From Luteococcus sanguinis (GTDB lineage: Bacteria; Actinomycetota; Actinomycetes; Propionibacteriales; Propionibacteriaceae): DNA of 64,000 nucleotides. Shown piece by piece: positions 42,630 through 50,262 of this stretch (the first letter of the stretch is position 1; every line of letters begins with the position of its first letter). The translations under genes were made by a program, and so were the position numbers. The notes beneath the pieces are model-generated. The model saw only the letters and a program-made list of their open reading frames with translations, was not told where the DNA came from and ran no database searches. The DNA is taken from NCBI RefSeq assembly GCF_039527675.1, contig NZ_BAAAKI010000016.1, positions 79,805 to 143,804 of the forward strand, written 5' to 3'.

Positions 42630-45600
42630 ATGTCCCTCACGAATCCTGCCGCCGGCACCCCTGACGTCGGCGCGGCGCCCGCGGTCTCGGTGATCGTGCC
42701 GGTCCATCGGGCCGTTGCGACCATCGGCGAGACCCTCGAGTCGCTGGCCGCGCAGACCCTGCCCGCCGACCAGTTCGAGGTACTGCTCGTCTTCAACGGC
42801 CCTGACGACGGTGGACGCGCGCTGGTCGAGCAGTGGGCCGCCGAGCACCCGGACGTCCCACTCCGCCTGCTCGACTGCGACCAGGCCTCGGCCGGCGCGG
42901 CGCGAAATGTGGCCCTGGACGCGCTGCGGGGCGTCAATGTCACCTTCCTGGACGCGGACGACTGGGTCTCGCCCAACTTCCTGGCCGAACTGGTGGCCGC
43001 AGCCGACGGTACGTGCATCCCGGTCGCGGGGCTGGTGGACGTCGACGCCTCGGGCACGATCAACGACCAGACGACCGTGATGCAGTCGCTGGCCGGCAAC
43101 CCGACCCGCATGCCGGTCTTCTCCAGCACGCCGGTGACCGGCATGATGGCGGTCAAGCTCTTCCCCGCGGCAATGCTCGAGTCCGTGCGGTTCCAGCCGG
43201 AGCTGCGCTCCGGTGAGGACGTCGTGTTCAACTCCGACGTCTTCGAGCCCTTCCACCTGAACTACACCCCACTCGACTCGACCCCCTGGCAGAACGGCGC
43301 GCTGTACTACCGCCGGCTGAGCGAGACCTCGGTGTCGCGCCAGCAGGAGTCCTACGACTTCCTGGTCTCCCAGCGGCTGGCCGGCATCCGGGCGATGCTG
43401 CGCGGCAAACAGGCCAGCGTGGACGAGCGCACGCCGCTCACCCGCCGGCTGGTCGCCGCCCAGCTCGGCTTCGTCGAGCGCTACCTGGCCAAGCACCCCG
43501 AGGATTGTCGCCGGGCCCAGGCCGAGGCGGCAGGGCTGGAGGGCGTGCGCCTTGTCGACGAGCACCACGACCGGATCTGGCCCGACTACGACTCCGCGGT
43601 CGGCCTGGGACGTGCGAAGCAGCCGGTGAAGGAGGTGTCGCTGATCAGCGCCACCACCTCCCAGCTGAACCGGCGCGCGAAAGAGGTCGCGATGATCCGC
43701 GCGGCCGGCGTGAAGGTGCGTGCGGCCTACTTCTCCGGCGCCTACGACGCGAAGCTGATGCCGATCCCGCGGCACCGGATGGTGGTCGTCCCGCCGCTGG
43801 AACCGGTCGACAAGACCGCGCCGAGGCCCACCGGCCTGCTCGCGAAGGCGTCCAACCGTGGGCAGCGCTACCTGCGCCACGCCAACAAGCTGGCCCGCTT
43901 CGCCGCCCCGCACGTGATCCCGAATGCTGCCCTGCCGGCCGTGCTGGCGCGCACGGACAAGGAGGCCAGCGAGTTCTTCGAGGGCAGCCTGTCGATCTCG
44001 CTCGGCTCGCAGGGTGAGGCCCTGGCCACTTCGCGTGGCCTGGACGGGCAGCCGCCGCAGGTGCTGGCGGCGCTGACGCTGGCTGCCGCCTCGACCCAGA
44101 GCCCGGTGCCGCGGCACAACGCGTCCGTGATCCGCCGCAGCGCGCGGGCGGCGCAGGAACTGCCGCAGAGCTCGCCCTTCCGTCCCCCCGCCCCGGTCTG
44201 GTCGATGGTCGTCTGGCGCCTGGTCAAGAGCACCCGGCTCGCTGCCGCGGACGAGGTGCTGGAGATCGCCCGGGAAGTGTTCGCCGACTCACTCGTCGAG
44301 GACGGTTTCGAACTGCTGGGCATGCTCTCCCAGATGGCCCGGACTCCCGGCCTGCCCGAGAACTGGGAAGGGGCGACGACCGCGGCCATGCAGGCCGCCG
44401 ACCGGGCGCTGGACAACGATGACGTCGCGCGGGCCGTGTGGCTGACCAACCTGGTCTGCGAGGTGCTCTTCCACAACGACGTCCAGACCAATGTCGCCGA
44501 ACCGCCGCTGGTCACCGACCCTGACCGCCTGCTCGCCCCGCTGCGGGCCTCGCGGGTGTGGACCCTGCTGACCACGCCGCGTCAGCGCCAGGCCGACTCG
44601 GGTCGCAAGGCTGGCGAGCACCGCCCGTCCGTGCTCGTGATCCCGGGCAGCTTCCCGAAGTTTGCCGACGGTGTCGTGGCCTCTGTCGACGACGCCGCGG
44701 ACGTCGAGGTGCTGCCCCTGCAGGAGATCTCGTCCGCGCTGGGCACCCGTGGCGTCGGGCCGGAGGAGATCGCGGCCCGGCTGCAGGTCGCCCTGGGCGA
44801 GCCGCAGACCGTCCGTCCGGACCTGGAGGAGATCCTGCGGGCCCGCGACGTCGTGTTCACCGACTGGGTGGATCGTGGCGCCGTGATGACGAGCCTGATG
44901 GCCGAACCGCAGACCCGACTGGTGGTGCGCTTCCACGGCGTCGACTCGTTGAGCATGTGGCAGTTCCTGATGGACTGGTCGCGGGTGGACGACGTCGTGT
45001 TCGTCAGCGAGCACCTGCAGGCCTCGGTCAACGCGCTGATCGGCGGGCAGTTGGAGGGGGTGCGCCAGCACGTCATCGGCAACACCGTCGACTTCGACCG
45101 CTTCCCGGGCGAGTCCAGCGAGCTGGCACCCCGGACCCTGGCGCTGGTCGGCTGGGCGCAGAAGGTGAAGGACCCGCTGTGGGCTGTCGAGGTGCTTGCG
45201 CTGTTGCGCCAGACCGACCCCTCCTGGCGGTTGAAGTTGATCGGCGCCGACATGCCCAAGAATGCGCGGCGGGCCAGCGAGGACGCCTATGCCGACGCCT
45301 TCCGCGAGCGGGTGCTGGCCGACGACGTCTCGGAGGCCATCGAGTATGTCGGCTTCACCAAGGACCTGCCGCGGCACCTGCGCGATGTCGGTTTTGCGCT
45401 GAGCACCAGCCTGCGCGAGTCCTGGCACATCGGCGTCCTGGAGATGGTGGCCGCGCAGGCGGTCCCGGTGATCCGGAACTGGCCGGTGTACGCGCGCTAC
45501 GGCGGTGCCCGCAAGCTCTACGGCGACTGGGTGGTGGACACCCCGGAGCAGGCGGCGGAGCGGATCCTCGCCCACTCGGACCCGCAGGTGTGGCGTCAGG

Positions 45601-45701
45601 CAGCCGACGCGGCGCGGGACGAGGTGAAGCGTCGCTTCTCCGAGGACCGCACCGGGGACCTCTACCGGGAGCTGCTCCTGGGCCGGCGGTACTCCTCGTA
45701 G
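42630..45701 (+). CDS. large bifunctional glycosyltransferase (GT2 plus GT-B)
   Basis: A 1023-residue protein. The N-terminal GT2 domain (residues about 10-250) has VSVIVPVHRAVATIGETLESL and the DXD-like metal site in VTFLDADDWVSP. A long middle region links it to a second glycosyltransferase at about 690-1020 with GT4 features (LALVGWAQKVKDPLWAVEVL, LRESWHIGVLEMVAAQAVPVI). The ATG follows GGAGAAG. Its 3' end overlaps the convergent next gene by 40 bp. Two active sites in one chain suggest processive or sequential addition. Confidence 0.83.
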   Translation: MSLTNPAAGTPDVGAAPAVSVIVPVHRAVATIGETLESLAAQTLPADQFEVLLVFNGPDDGGRALVEQWAAEHPDVPLRLLDCDQASAGAARNVALDALRGVNVTFLDADDWVSPNFLAELVAAADGTCIPVAGLVDVDASGTINDQTTVMQSLAGNPTRMPVFSSTPVTGMMAVKLFPAAMLESVRFQPELRSGEDVVFNSDVFEPFHLNYTPLDSTPWQNGALYYRRLSETSVSRQQESYDFLVSQRLAGIRAMLRGKQASVDERTPLTRRLVAAQLGFVERYLAKHPEDCRRAQAEAAGLEGVRLVDEHHDRIWPDYDSAVGLGRAKQPVKEVSLISATTSQLNRRAKEVAMIRAAGVKVRAAYFSGAYDAKLMPIPRHRMVVVPPLEPVDKTAPRPTGLLAKASNRGQRYLRHANKLARFAAPHVIPNAALPAVLARTDKEASEFFEGSLSISLGSQGEALATSRGLDGQPPQVLAALTLAAASTQSPVPRHNASVIRRSARAAQELPQSSPFRPPAPVWSMVVWRLVKSTRLAAADEVLEIAREVFADSLVEDGFELLGMLSQMARTPGLPENWEGATTAAMQAADRALDNDDVARAVWLTNLVCEVLFHNDVQTNVAEPPLVTDPDRLLAPLRASRVWTLLTTPRQRQADSGRKAGEHRPSVLVIPGSFPKFADGVVASVDDAADVEVLPLQEISSALGTRGVGPEEIAARLQVALGEPQTVRPDLEEILRARDVVFTDWVDRGAVMTSLMAEPQTRLVVRFHGVDSLSMWQFLMDWSRVDDVVFVSEHLQASVNALIGGQLEGVRQHVIGNTVDFDRFPGESSELAPRTLALVGWAQKVKDPLWAVEVLALLRQTDPSWRLKLIGADMPKNARRASEDAYADAFRERVLADDVSEAIEYVGFTKDLPRHLRDVGFALSTSLRESWHIGVLEMVAAQAVPVIRNWPVYARYGGARKLYGDWVVDTPEQAAERILAHSDPQVWRQAADAARDEVKRRFSEDRTGDLYRELLLGRRYSS

Positions 45702-46594
45702 TTGACGCCGGCGAGCCCTGCGAGCGTCCCCACTCCGGAGACGACGCGGCGCACGCCCTTGATCCGGCGACCGGGGTCGCGCACGCCAGCGATGGTGAGC
45801 GCGACCCCGTTGCCGATCCGGGCGAATCCCATCGCTGCGGCGATGGCGGCGCCCTTCGCACCGGGTTGGAGCAGCCGGCGGCTGATCGCGTCCCCGGCTC
45901 CGGAGCGGAAGGCGCGCCTGGCCAGCCACGGCAGGGACACCCGGCTGGCCGGCACCTCCTCCTCGATCACGGCCTGGTCGTCCCACGCGATCGTGAAACC
46001 CGCGCGGCGGACCTTCTGGAAGTAGTTCAGGTCGCTGGAACCCGTGAAGCGGAAGGCGGAGTCGAAGCCGGGACGGACGGTGCGGACGACCTGCTGCGAG
46101 ACCAGGGTGTTGTTCGTGTAGGCGTGGGGAAGCTGGTCGCCGGTCGCGTGCTTGCCGACGCTGGTGTAGACGTCGGAGTGGCGGGCCCATTCGGGGGCAT
46201 CGGCGGGCAGGATCCCGCGGACGGGTCCGGTGACGACGTCGGCGCCTAGGGTCTGCCAGCTGGTGACCAGTCGGTCGAGCCAGCCGTCCGGGGCGAACTC
46301 GTCGTCGTCCACGAAGACCATCGCGTCGTCGTCCTGGCACAGGTCGAGGGAGCGTTCGCGGGCGAAGGGGATCCCAGCCTCGGGCTCGATGGTGTAGCTG
46401 ACGGGCCAGGGTCCGGCGGAGGCTTCGGCCACCTCACGGGCGGAGCCCTCGGCGTCGTTGTCCACGACGACGATCCGGGCGGTCCAGGCGTCTTCGCCGG
46501 CCGGAGCCTGGCGTTGAAGGGACGCGAGCAGTCGGGCCAGCTGCTCGGTGCGGCGGTAGCTGATCACCGCCAGCGCGATGCTCGGTGTCGTCAT
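45662..46594 (-). CDS. GT2 glycosyltransferase
   Basis: A 310-residue GT-A enzyme: SIALAVISYRRTEQLARLL at the N-terminus, the nucleotide-binding VVVDNDAEGSAREVAEA, DXD-type MVFVDDDEFAPDGWL (about 90-104) and an acceptor region with FRFTGSSDLNYFQKV. The ATG at 46594 lies 6 nt after a TAGGGT -10, fitting a leaderless mRNA. It is convergent with the large glycosyltransferase, overlapping 40 bp at the 3' ends. Possibly finishes the same surface glycan. Confidence 0.87.
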   Translation of the reverse strand: MTTPSIALAVISYRRTEQLARLLASLQRQAPAGEDAWTARIVVVDNDAEGSAREVAEASAGPWPVSYTIEPEAGIPFARERSLDLCQDDDAMVFVDDDEFAPDGWLDRLVTSWQTLGADVVTGPVRGILPADAPEWARHSDVYTSVGKHATGDQLPHAYTNNTLVSQQVVRTVRPGFDSAFRFTGSSDLNYFQKVRRAGFTIAWDDQAVIEEEVPASRVSLPWLARRAFRSGAGDAISRRLLQPGAKGAAIAAAMGFARIGNGVALTIAGVRDPGRRIKGVRRVVSGVGTLAGLAGVNYEEYRRPRSSSR

Positions 46595-46631
46595 GGGGAA
46601 ACCCTAGGGGTTACTGCCTCCCAAGCTGCCG

Positions 46632-46655
46632 TCCACATTCCCCGAGCCACCACCT
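46632..46655. repeat. dispersed repeat, short copy E
   Basis: CCACATTCCCCGAGCCACCA plus a diverged CTCGAAC remnant, upstream of the leaderless GT2 gene. It is a partial copy of the family at 56423-56672. Confidence 0.55.
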
Positions 46656-46714
46656 CGAACATCCCATGATGCTGGGGAGAGTTCCCCGTGGCCAGCTTCA
46701 TCAACGACCAGCTG

Positions 46715-47587
46715 TCAGACCCCAACCCCGTGGTTGCGCCCGGCCAGCATCGACACCAGCTCCGGTTCGGCGAAGTCGACCAGCACCACACCATTGCGCT
46801 CCCCAACAGAGGGGGTCAGCTCGCAGAAGTGCTGGCGCAGGTGTCGGTGCGCCAGCTTGGCGGCGGGGATCGGCGGCAGGGCCCACCCGGTGGACGAGGT
46901 GAAGCAGCTCCACATCCGTCCGTCACCCTTGGCCGCGCGGGCGCGCCGCAACTGGTCGCTGATCGCGGGCCACTTGCGCGCGGCCCACACCCGGGGGCCC
47001 GGGATGTGCCAGTCGTCCTGCACGACGAAGGACCCGTGGTCCAGCCCGGTGAAGGCCGGGTCACGGGTGACGACGACGATGCGTCCGCGGGCCTGGGCGA
47101 GCGTTGGCGCGTGCCCAGCCTCGGTGAGCAGGTTGCGGAATCGAGCGCGATAGGGAGCCCAGCGGAGGGAGAGGTCGGCCGCGCCGAGGCGGCCGCCCTC
47201 CTGGTTCAGGCAGACCAGCACCGACTCGGTGGGGTTGGCGCGCAGGAAGCTGGCGCAGGTGGTGAGCACGTCGTCCAGGTCCAGGCGCTGGTGGTGGGCG
47301 CCGTGGAAGATCCCCAGGCCACCGCGGTGGGCGCGCACGCGGATGTCGAGGAAGCGGATGCCCATCGCCAGTTGCTCCGCGATCGCGTGGTGCTGGCAGG
47401 AGACCCAGCGTCCGCCGTGCGTGGCACCGGCATTGTGCGATCCCGGGATCGTCAGTTCGCTCAACGGGAGAGCCGGGTCGAGCAACCCCATCCAGGCGCT
47501 GGCATCCGGCGCGACCTGTGGTGAGGCCATTTCCAGGGGCTGGATGAGGGTGGGCTGCGCCACCTGCACGACCTCGCGCACGTCCAT
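46715..47587 (-). CDS. phosphatidylinositol-specific phospholipase C, X-domain protein
   Basis: A 290-residue PI-PLC-like protein with the two catalytic His regions PGSHNAG (His51) and GIFHGAHH (about His95), plus FLDIRVRAHRGG and VLVCLNQEG with typical acidic metal or acid residues. ATG 47587 was chosen for the fit to the family start; no signal peptide is seen, so it may be cytoplasmic or exported by an unseen route. It stands next to a palindromic operator. Substrate: a phosphatidylinositol-like or GPI-like lipid by family, unproven. Confidence 0.82.
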   Translation of the reverse strand: MDVREVVQVAQPTLIQPLEMASPQVAPDASAWMGLLDPALPLSELTIPGSHNAGATHGGRWVSCQHHAIAEQLAMGIRFLDIRVRAHRGGLGIFHGAHHQRLDLDDVLTTCASFLRANPTESVLVCLNQEGGRLGAADLSLRWAPYRARFRNLLTEAGHAPTLAQARGRIVVVTRDPAFTGLDHGSFVVQDDWHIPGPRVWAARKWPAISDQLRRARAAKGDGRMWSCFTSSTGWALPPIPAAKLAHRHLRQHFCELTPSVGERNGVVLVDFAEPELVSMLAGRNHGVGV

Positions 47588-47603
47588 CGCCACGCCGCAA
47601 CGG

Positions 47604-47648
47604 TTTCGCGTCCGGATTTCGCGTCGGTGCAGCGCACGTGACGTGCGC
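47604..47648 (-). promoter_or_regulatory. palindrome and direct repeats upstream of the PI-PLC-like gene
   Basis: GCGCACGT-G-ACGTGCGC (47632-47648) is a perfect 17-bp palindrome 45 bp before the ATG. TTTCGCGTC occurs twice (47604-47612, 47617-47625), 13 bp apart. Both could bind a repressor; the rest of 47649-47775 shows nothing. Confidence 0.45.
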
Positions 47649-47775
47649 GTGAACTGTTCGGTGCGGGCGCGGCCGATGCCCGGTTCAGTTCCGGCACCTG
47701 TGCGACGCCCTCGTCCCCGCGCTCGGCGATGACCTTGCCAGGGCCTACTGCGCCACTGACGACCCGCGTGCCACC

Positions 47776-48606
47776 TCAGCCCAGCGCGACGCCCTTCTTC
47801 CAGTAGCCCATCAGCGACATCTGGGCGAGCGGACGTCCCGACGCCTTCGCGATCGCCCGGATCTGGCGCACCCAACCCGATTCACCCGCCACCCAGCCGT
47901 ACCAGTCGCCGCCGGTGCCCTCGTCCCACAGGGGTTCTTCGTCGGGGAACTGCAACGGCGGGCAGGCGCCCAAGGGCAGTGCGTCCAGTGCGCCCTCACC
48001 GCGCTCCCGGACGAACCAGTGGACGAGCATCCCGGCGGGGCGGGCGAGGTCCCGGACGTCCCCGGCGGCGGGAACCTCGAGGTAGGCCTCCCCGGTGGCA
48101 CGCTCATCCATGGTGGCAAGGATGTTCGCCACCGCGGGCAGGGCCGTCTCGTCGGCCACCAGCATGAACTGGTCGGCTCCGGCAGGGTGCCAACCCAACC
48201 CGACCTGGTCGTGGCCCTCGAGGGTTCGGTCGCCTGCCACCAGCCCGACGGTCGATCCCAGGGGCGCCGTGGCGGCAAAGGTGGCTGCGGGACCCATCGA
48301 CCCGGGATGCAGCACCACGTCGATGTCGACCTCGCCCGCGCCACCTGAGTCGGGACGAATTCCCGACAGTGTGTAGGTGCGGATTGCTGGGGCGGCGGCA
48401 CCCATCGTCCGCCAACTCTCGAACCAGTCGTCTGCCGCTGACAGCTCGGCCAGCACCTCGGGTTCACCGACGACGAGCTTCACCCGCTGGTCCAGCAGGG
48501 TGGGGGAGACATCGGCCAACGGTCCGCTCAGGGTGATGCGGACGAAGGATCGCGTGAGCTGCTCGCGGGCAGCCAGGGTGGCGTCGAACAGGCGGTAGCA
48601 GCTCAT
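47776..48606 (-). CDS. siderophore-interacting protein (FAD-dependent ferric-siderophore reductase)
   Basis: A 276-residue protein of the ViuB/SIP family. The N-terminal FAD-binding barrel has RTYTLSG (about residues 75-81) and DIDVVLHPGSMGPAATFAA; the C-terminal NAD(P)H-like half has MLVADETALPAVANIL and GGDWYGWVAGESGWVRQI. It reduces ferric siderophores to release iron inside the cell. ATG 48606 lies in an ATGA overlap with an 8-codon upstream reading frame that itself begins 6 nt after a TAGCCT -10, so translation may be coupled. Usually iron-regulated; no DtxR box was identified. Confidence 0.9.
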   Translation of the reverse strand: MSCYRLFDATLAAREQLTRSFVRITLSGPLADVSPTLLDQRVKLVVGEPEVLAELSAADDWFESWRTMGAAAPAIRTYTLSGIRPDSGGAGEVDIDVVLHPGSMGPAATFAATAPLGSTVGLVAGDRTLEGHDQVGLGWHPAGADQFMLVADETALPAVANILATMDERATGEAYLEVPAAGDVRDLARPAGMLVHWFVRERGEGALDALPLGACPPLQFPDEEPLWDEGTGGDWYGWVAGESGWVRQIRAIAKASGRPLAQMSLMGYWKKGVALG

Positions 48607-48629
48607 CGGCGGGCCTCTGGGGTGCGCAT
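48603..48629 (-). CDS. 8-codon upstream reading frame (MRTPEARR) before the siderophore-interacting gene
   Basis: ATG 48629 starts 6 nt after the minus-strand TAGCCT (48641-48636), so the transcript would be leaderless, and its TGA overlaps the next ATG. Short leaderless frames of this kind can couple or modulate translation. It is too short for certainty. Confidence 0.4.
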   Translation of the reverse strand: MRTPEARR

Positions 48630-48727
48630 GCGACGAGGCTAGGGGCAAGCGCCGAATTAGCCAAACCACTCGTTGCGAATATGGTCAAGAGGCTTCCCTT
48701 CCCGTCGGGAACCTTGCAAGCTGGGGC

Positions 48728-49513
48728 ATGGCCACGTTGCGAGTGATGTCCGCGAACCTGCGCTGCGAAGTGCCGGGGACGACGCCGGGTGACCCGGACC
48801 ACTGGGGCGACCGGCTGCCTGCCGTCGTCCGGATGCTGAAGGACCGTCGACCACACCTGTTGGGGACCCAGGAGCTCAGCTTCGAGCAGCTCACCCAGCT
48901 CACCGGGGCGCTCCCGATTGGGCGCGCGACCGGCGCCGGTCGGGAGGGCGGTTCGCGCGGCGAGCACTGCGCGATCCTGCACGACCCCGGCCGGCTGATG
49001 CTCCGGTGGTGGCGGCAGGTCTGGCTGTCGGAAACACCGGACCTGATCGGTTCGTGCTCCTGGGATTCGTCCCTGCCCCGCATCGCCACCATCGCCGGCT
49101 ACGCCATGGATGACGTTGAGTTCGCCCTGGCCAACACCCACTTCGACCACGTCTCGGAGCTGGCTCGAGCGCAGGGGATGCGGGTCCTGCTGGACGCCCT
49201 GCCCAAGGGGCCGGTGATCGTCACCGGCGACTTCAACTGCGCCGCGGAATGCTCCACGCCTTGGGAGGTTGCCACCCGGGCGGGGCTGCACGACACCTGG
49301 CTCTCGGCCGAACGCCGCGGCCCTGAGGTCGACACCTTCCATGGCTACGCCGAGCCGACGGAGAGCCAGCCGGTGAGAAGGATCGACTGGATCCTTGCCA
49401 GTGAGCACTGGCGCACCCTGGCTGCGGAGGTCGTCACCGATCGTCCCGGCGGCGTGTGGCCGAGCGACCACTGGCCGGTGCTGGCGGAGCTGGAGTTCGT
49501 CCCCGGTCGTTGA
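48728..49513 (+). CDS. endonuclease/exonuclease/phosphatase family protein
   Basis: A 261-residue metal-dependent hydrolase. EEP signatures appear in order: RVMSANLRC (about 5-13), LLGTQELS with the metal Glu (about 45-52), LANTHFDHVSELAR (about 134-147), GPVIVTGDFNCA (about 160-171) and the final GVWPSDHWPVLAEL with Asp-His (about 241-254). It has no signal peptide. Substrate not determined (DNA, sugar-phosphate or lipid phosphate are all found in the family). Confidence 0.9.
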   Translation: MATLRVMSANLRCEVPGTTPGDPDHWGDRLPAVVRMLKDRRPHLLGTQELSFEQLTQLTGALPIGRATGAGREGGSRGEHCAILHDPGRLMLRWWRQVWLSETPDLIGSCSWDSSLPRIATIAGYAMDDVEFALANTHFDHVSELARAQGMRVLLDALPKGPVIVTGDFNCAAECSTPWEVATRAGLHDTWLSAERRGPEVDTFHGYAEPTESQPVRRIDWILASEHWRTLAAEVVTDRPGGVWPSDHWPVLAELEFVPGR

Positions 49514-49520
49514 TCGAGGG

Positions 49521-50147
49521 TCAGCTGCGCGGTAGCACCAGGGTGCGCAGGACGAGCGCCAGGCGCTCGCCCACCAGGGGTGAGTTCGGGCTCTCGCCGA
49601 TGATCAGCTGGTCAAGCGCGGTTTGGTCGTAGACGGCGTGCAGCAGGCCGATCACCTGTTCCGGGGTGAGGGTCAGGTCGAGCCCGAAGCGCTCGAGGCC
49701 ACCGCGGATCATCCGATCGAATGCTGGCGACAGGCGCGCGTCCACGTCGAGGAAGGCCTGGCGGATCTCCGGCTCGCGCGCTGCGTAGAGCCGCAGTTCG
49801 TTCATGGCCAGAATCTGGTCGGCATCATCTGTGACGGCCGCCATGAAGACGCCGATCGCGTTGTCGATCAGTCCGTCCACGGTTCCGGAGGGCTGGTCGA
49901 GCTCCTCGACCGCCTTCCGAGCGGCGGCCAGGTAGAACTCGCACTGGGCGTGCAGCACCGCGATGCACAGCTCGTCCCGGCTGGCGAAGTTGGAGTAGAA
50001 GGCGCCGCGGGTGAAGCCAGCTGCCTCGCAGATCTCCTCGACGCTCGAGCCGAGCACGCCACGTCGCCCGAAGACCTGCATGGCCGCCTTGACCAGACGC
50101 TCGCGCGTCGCTGCGCGGCGCGGGCTGGTGGTCTCGGTCTCGCTCAC
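49521..50147 (-). CDS. TetR-family transcriptional regulator
   Basis: A 208-residue repressor. The N-terminal TetR helix-turn-helix is VEEICEAAGFTRGAFYSNF (about residues 37-55); a ligand-binding helical domain follows. It is divergent from the MMPL/YhgE export operon with a 115-bp interval holding two inverted repeats, so it probably represses that operon and itself. Confidence 0.93.
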   Translation of the reverse strand: MSETETTSPRRAATRERLVKAAMQVFGRRGVLGSSVEEICEAAGFTRGAFYSNFASRDELCIAVLHAQCEFYLAAARKAVEELDQPSGTVDGLIDNAIGVFMAAVTDDADQILAMNELRLYAAREPEIRQAFLDVDARLSPAFDRMIRGGLERFGLDLTLTPEQVIGLLHAVYDQTALDQLIIGESPNSPLVGERLALVLRTLVLPRS

Positions 50148-50182
50148 ATGCGCCTCTCGATTTGTGTCCCAGACCGATGAGA

Positions 50183-50215
50183 ATACACTCCTGTATCGGA
50201 TACGGAACTGTATCC
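50183..50215. promoter_or_regulatory. TetR operator candidates between tetR and MMPL genes
   Basis: ATACA-N4-TGTAT (50183-50196) and GGATAC-N6-GTATCC (50198-50215) are adjacent inverted repeats in the divergent promoter region. Two neighbouring dimer sites of this type are usual for TetR repressors. Confidence 0.65.
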
Positions 50216-50262
50216 AACCTGTCCGGTGGGTTCAGGGCTGTTCGCGAAGTCGGGGTGGGGCA

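Noticed and set aside
44289..46340. A 683-residue frame overlapping two glycosyltransferase genes
   Set aside because: Arg/Pro/Gly-rich shadow across the convergent pair; no family features.
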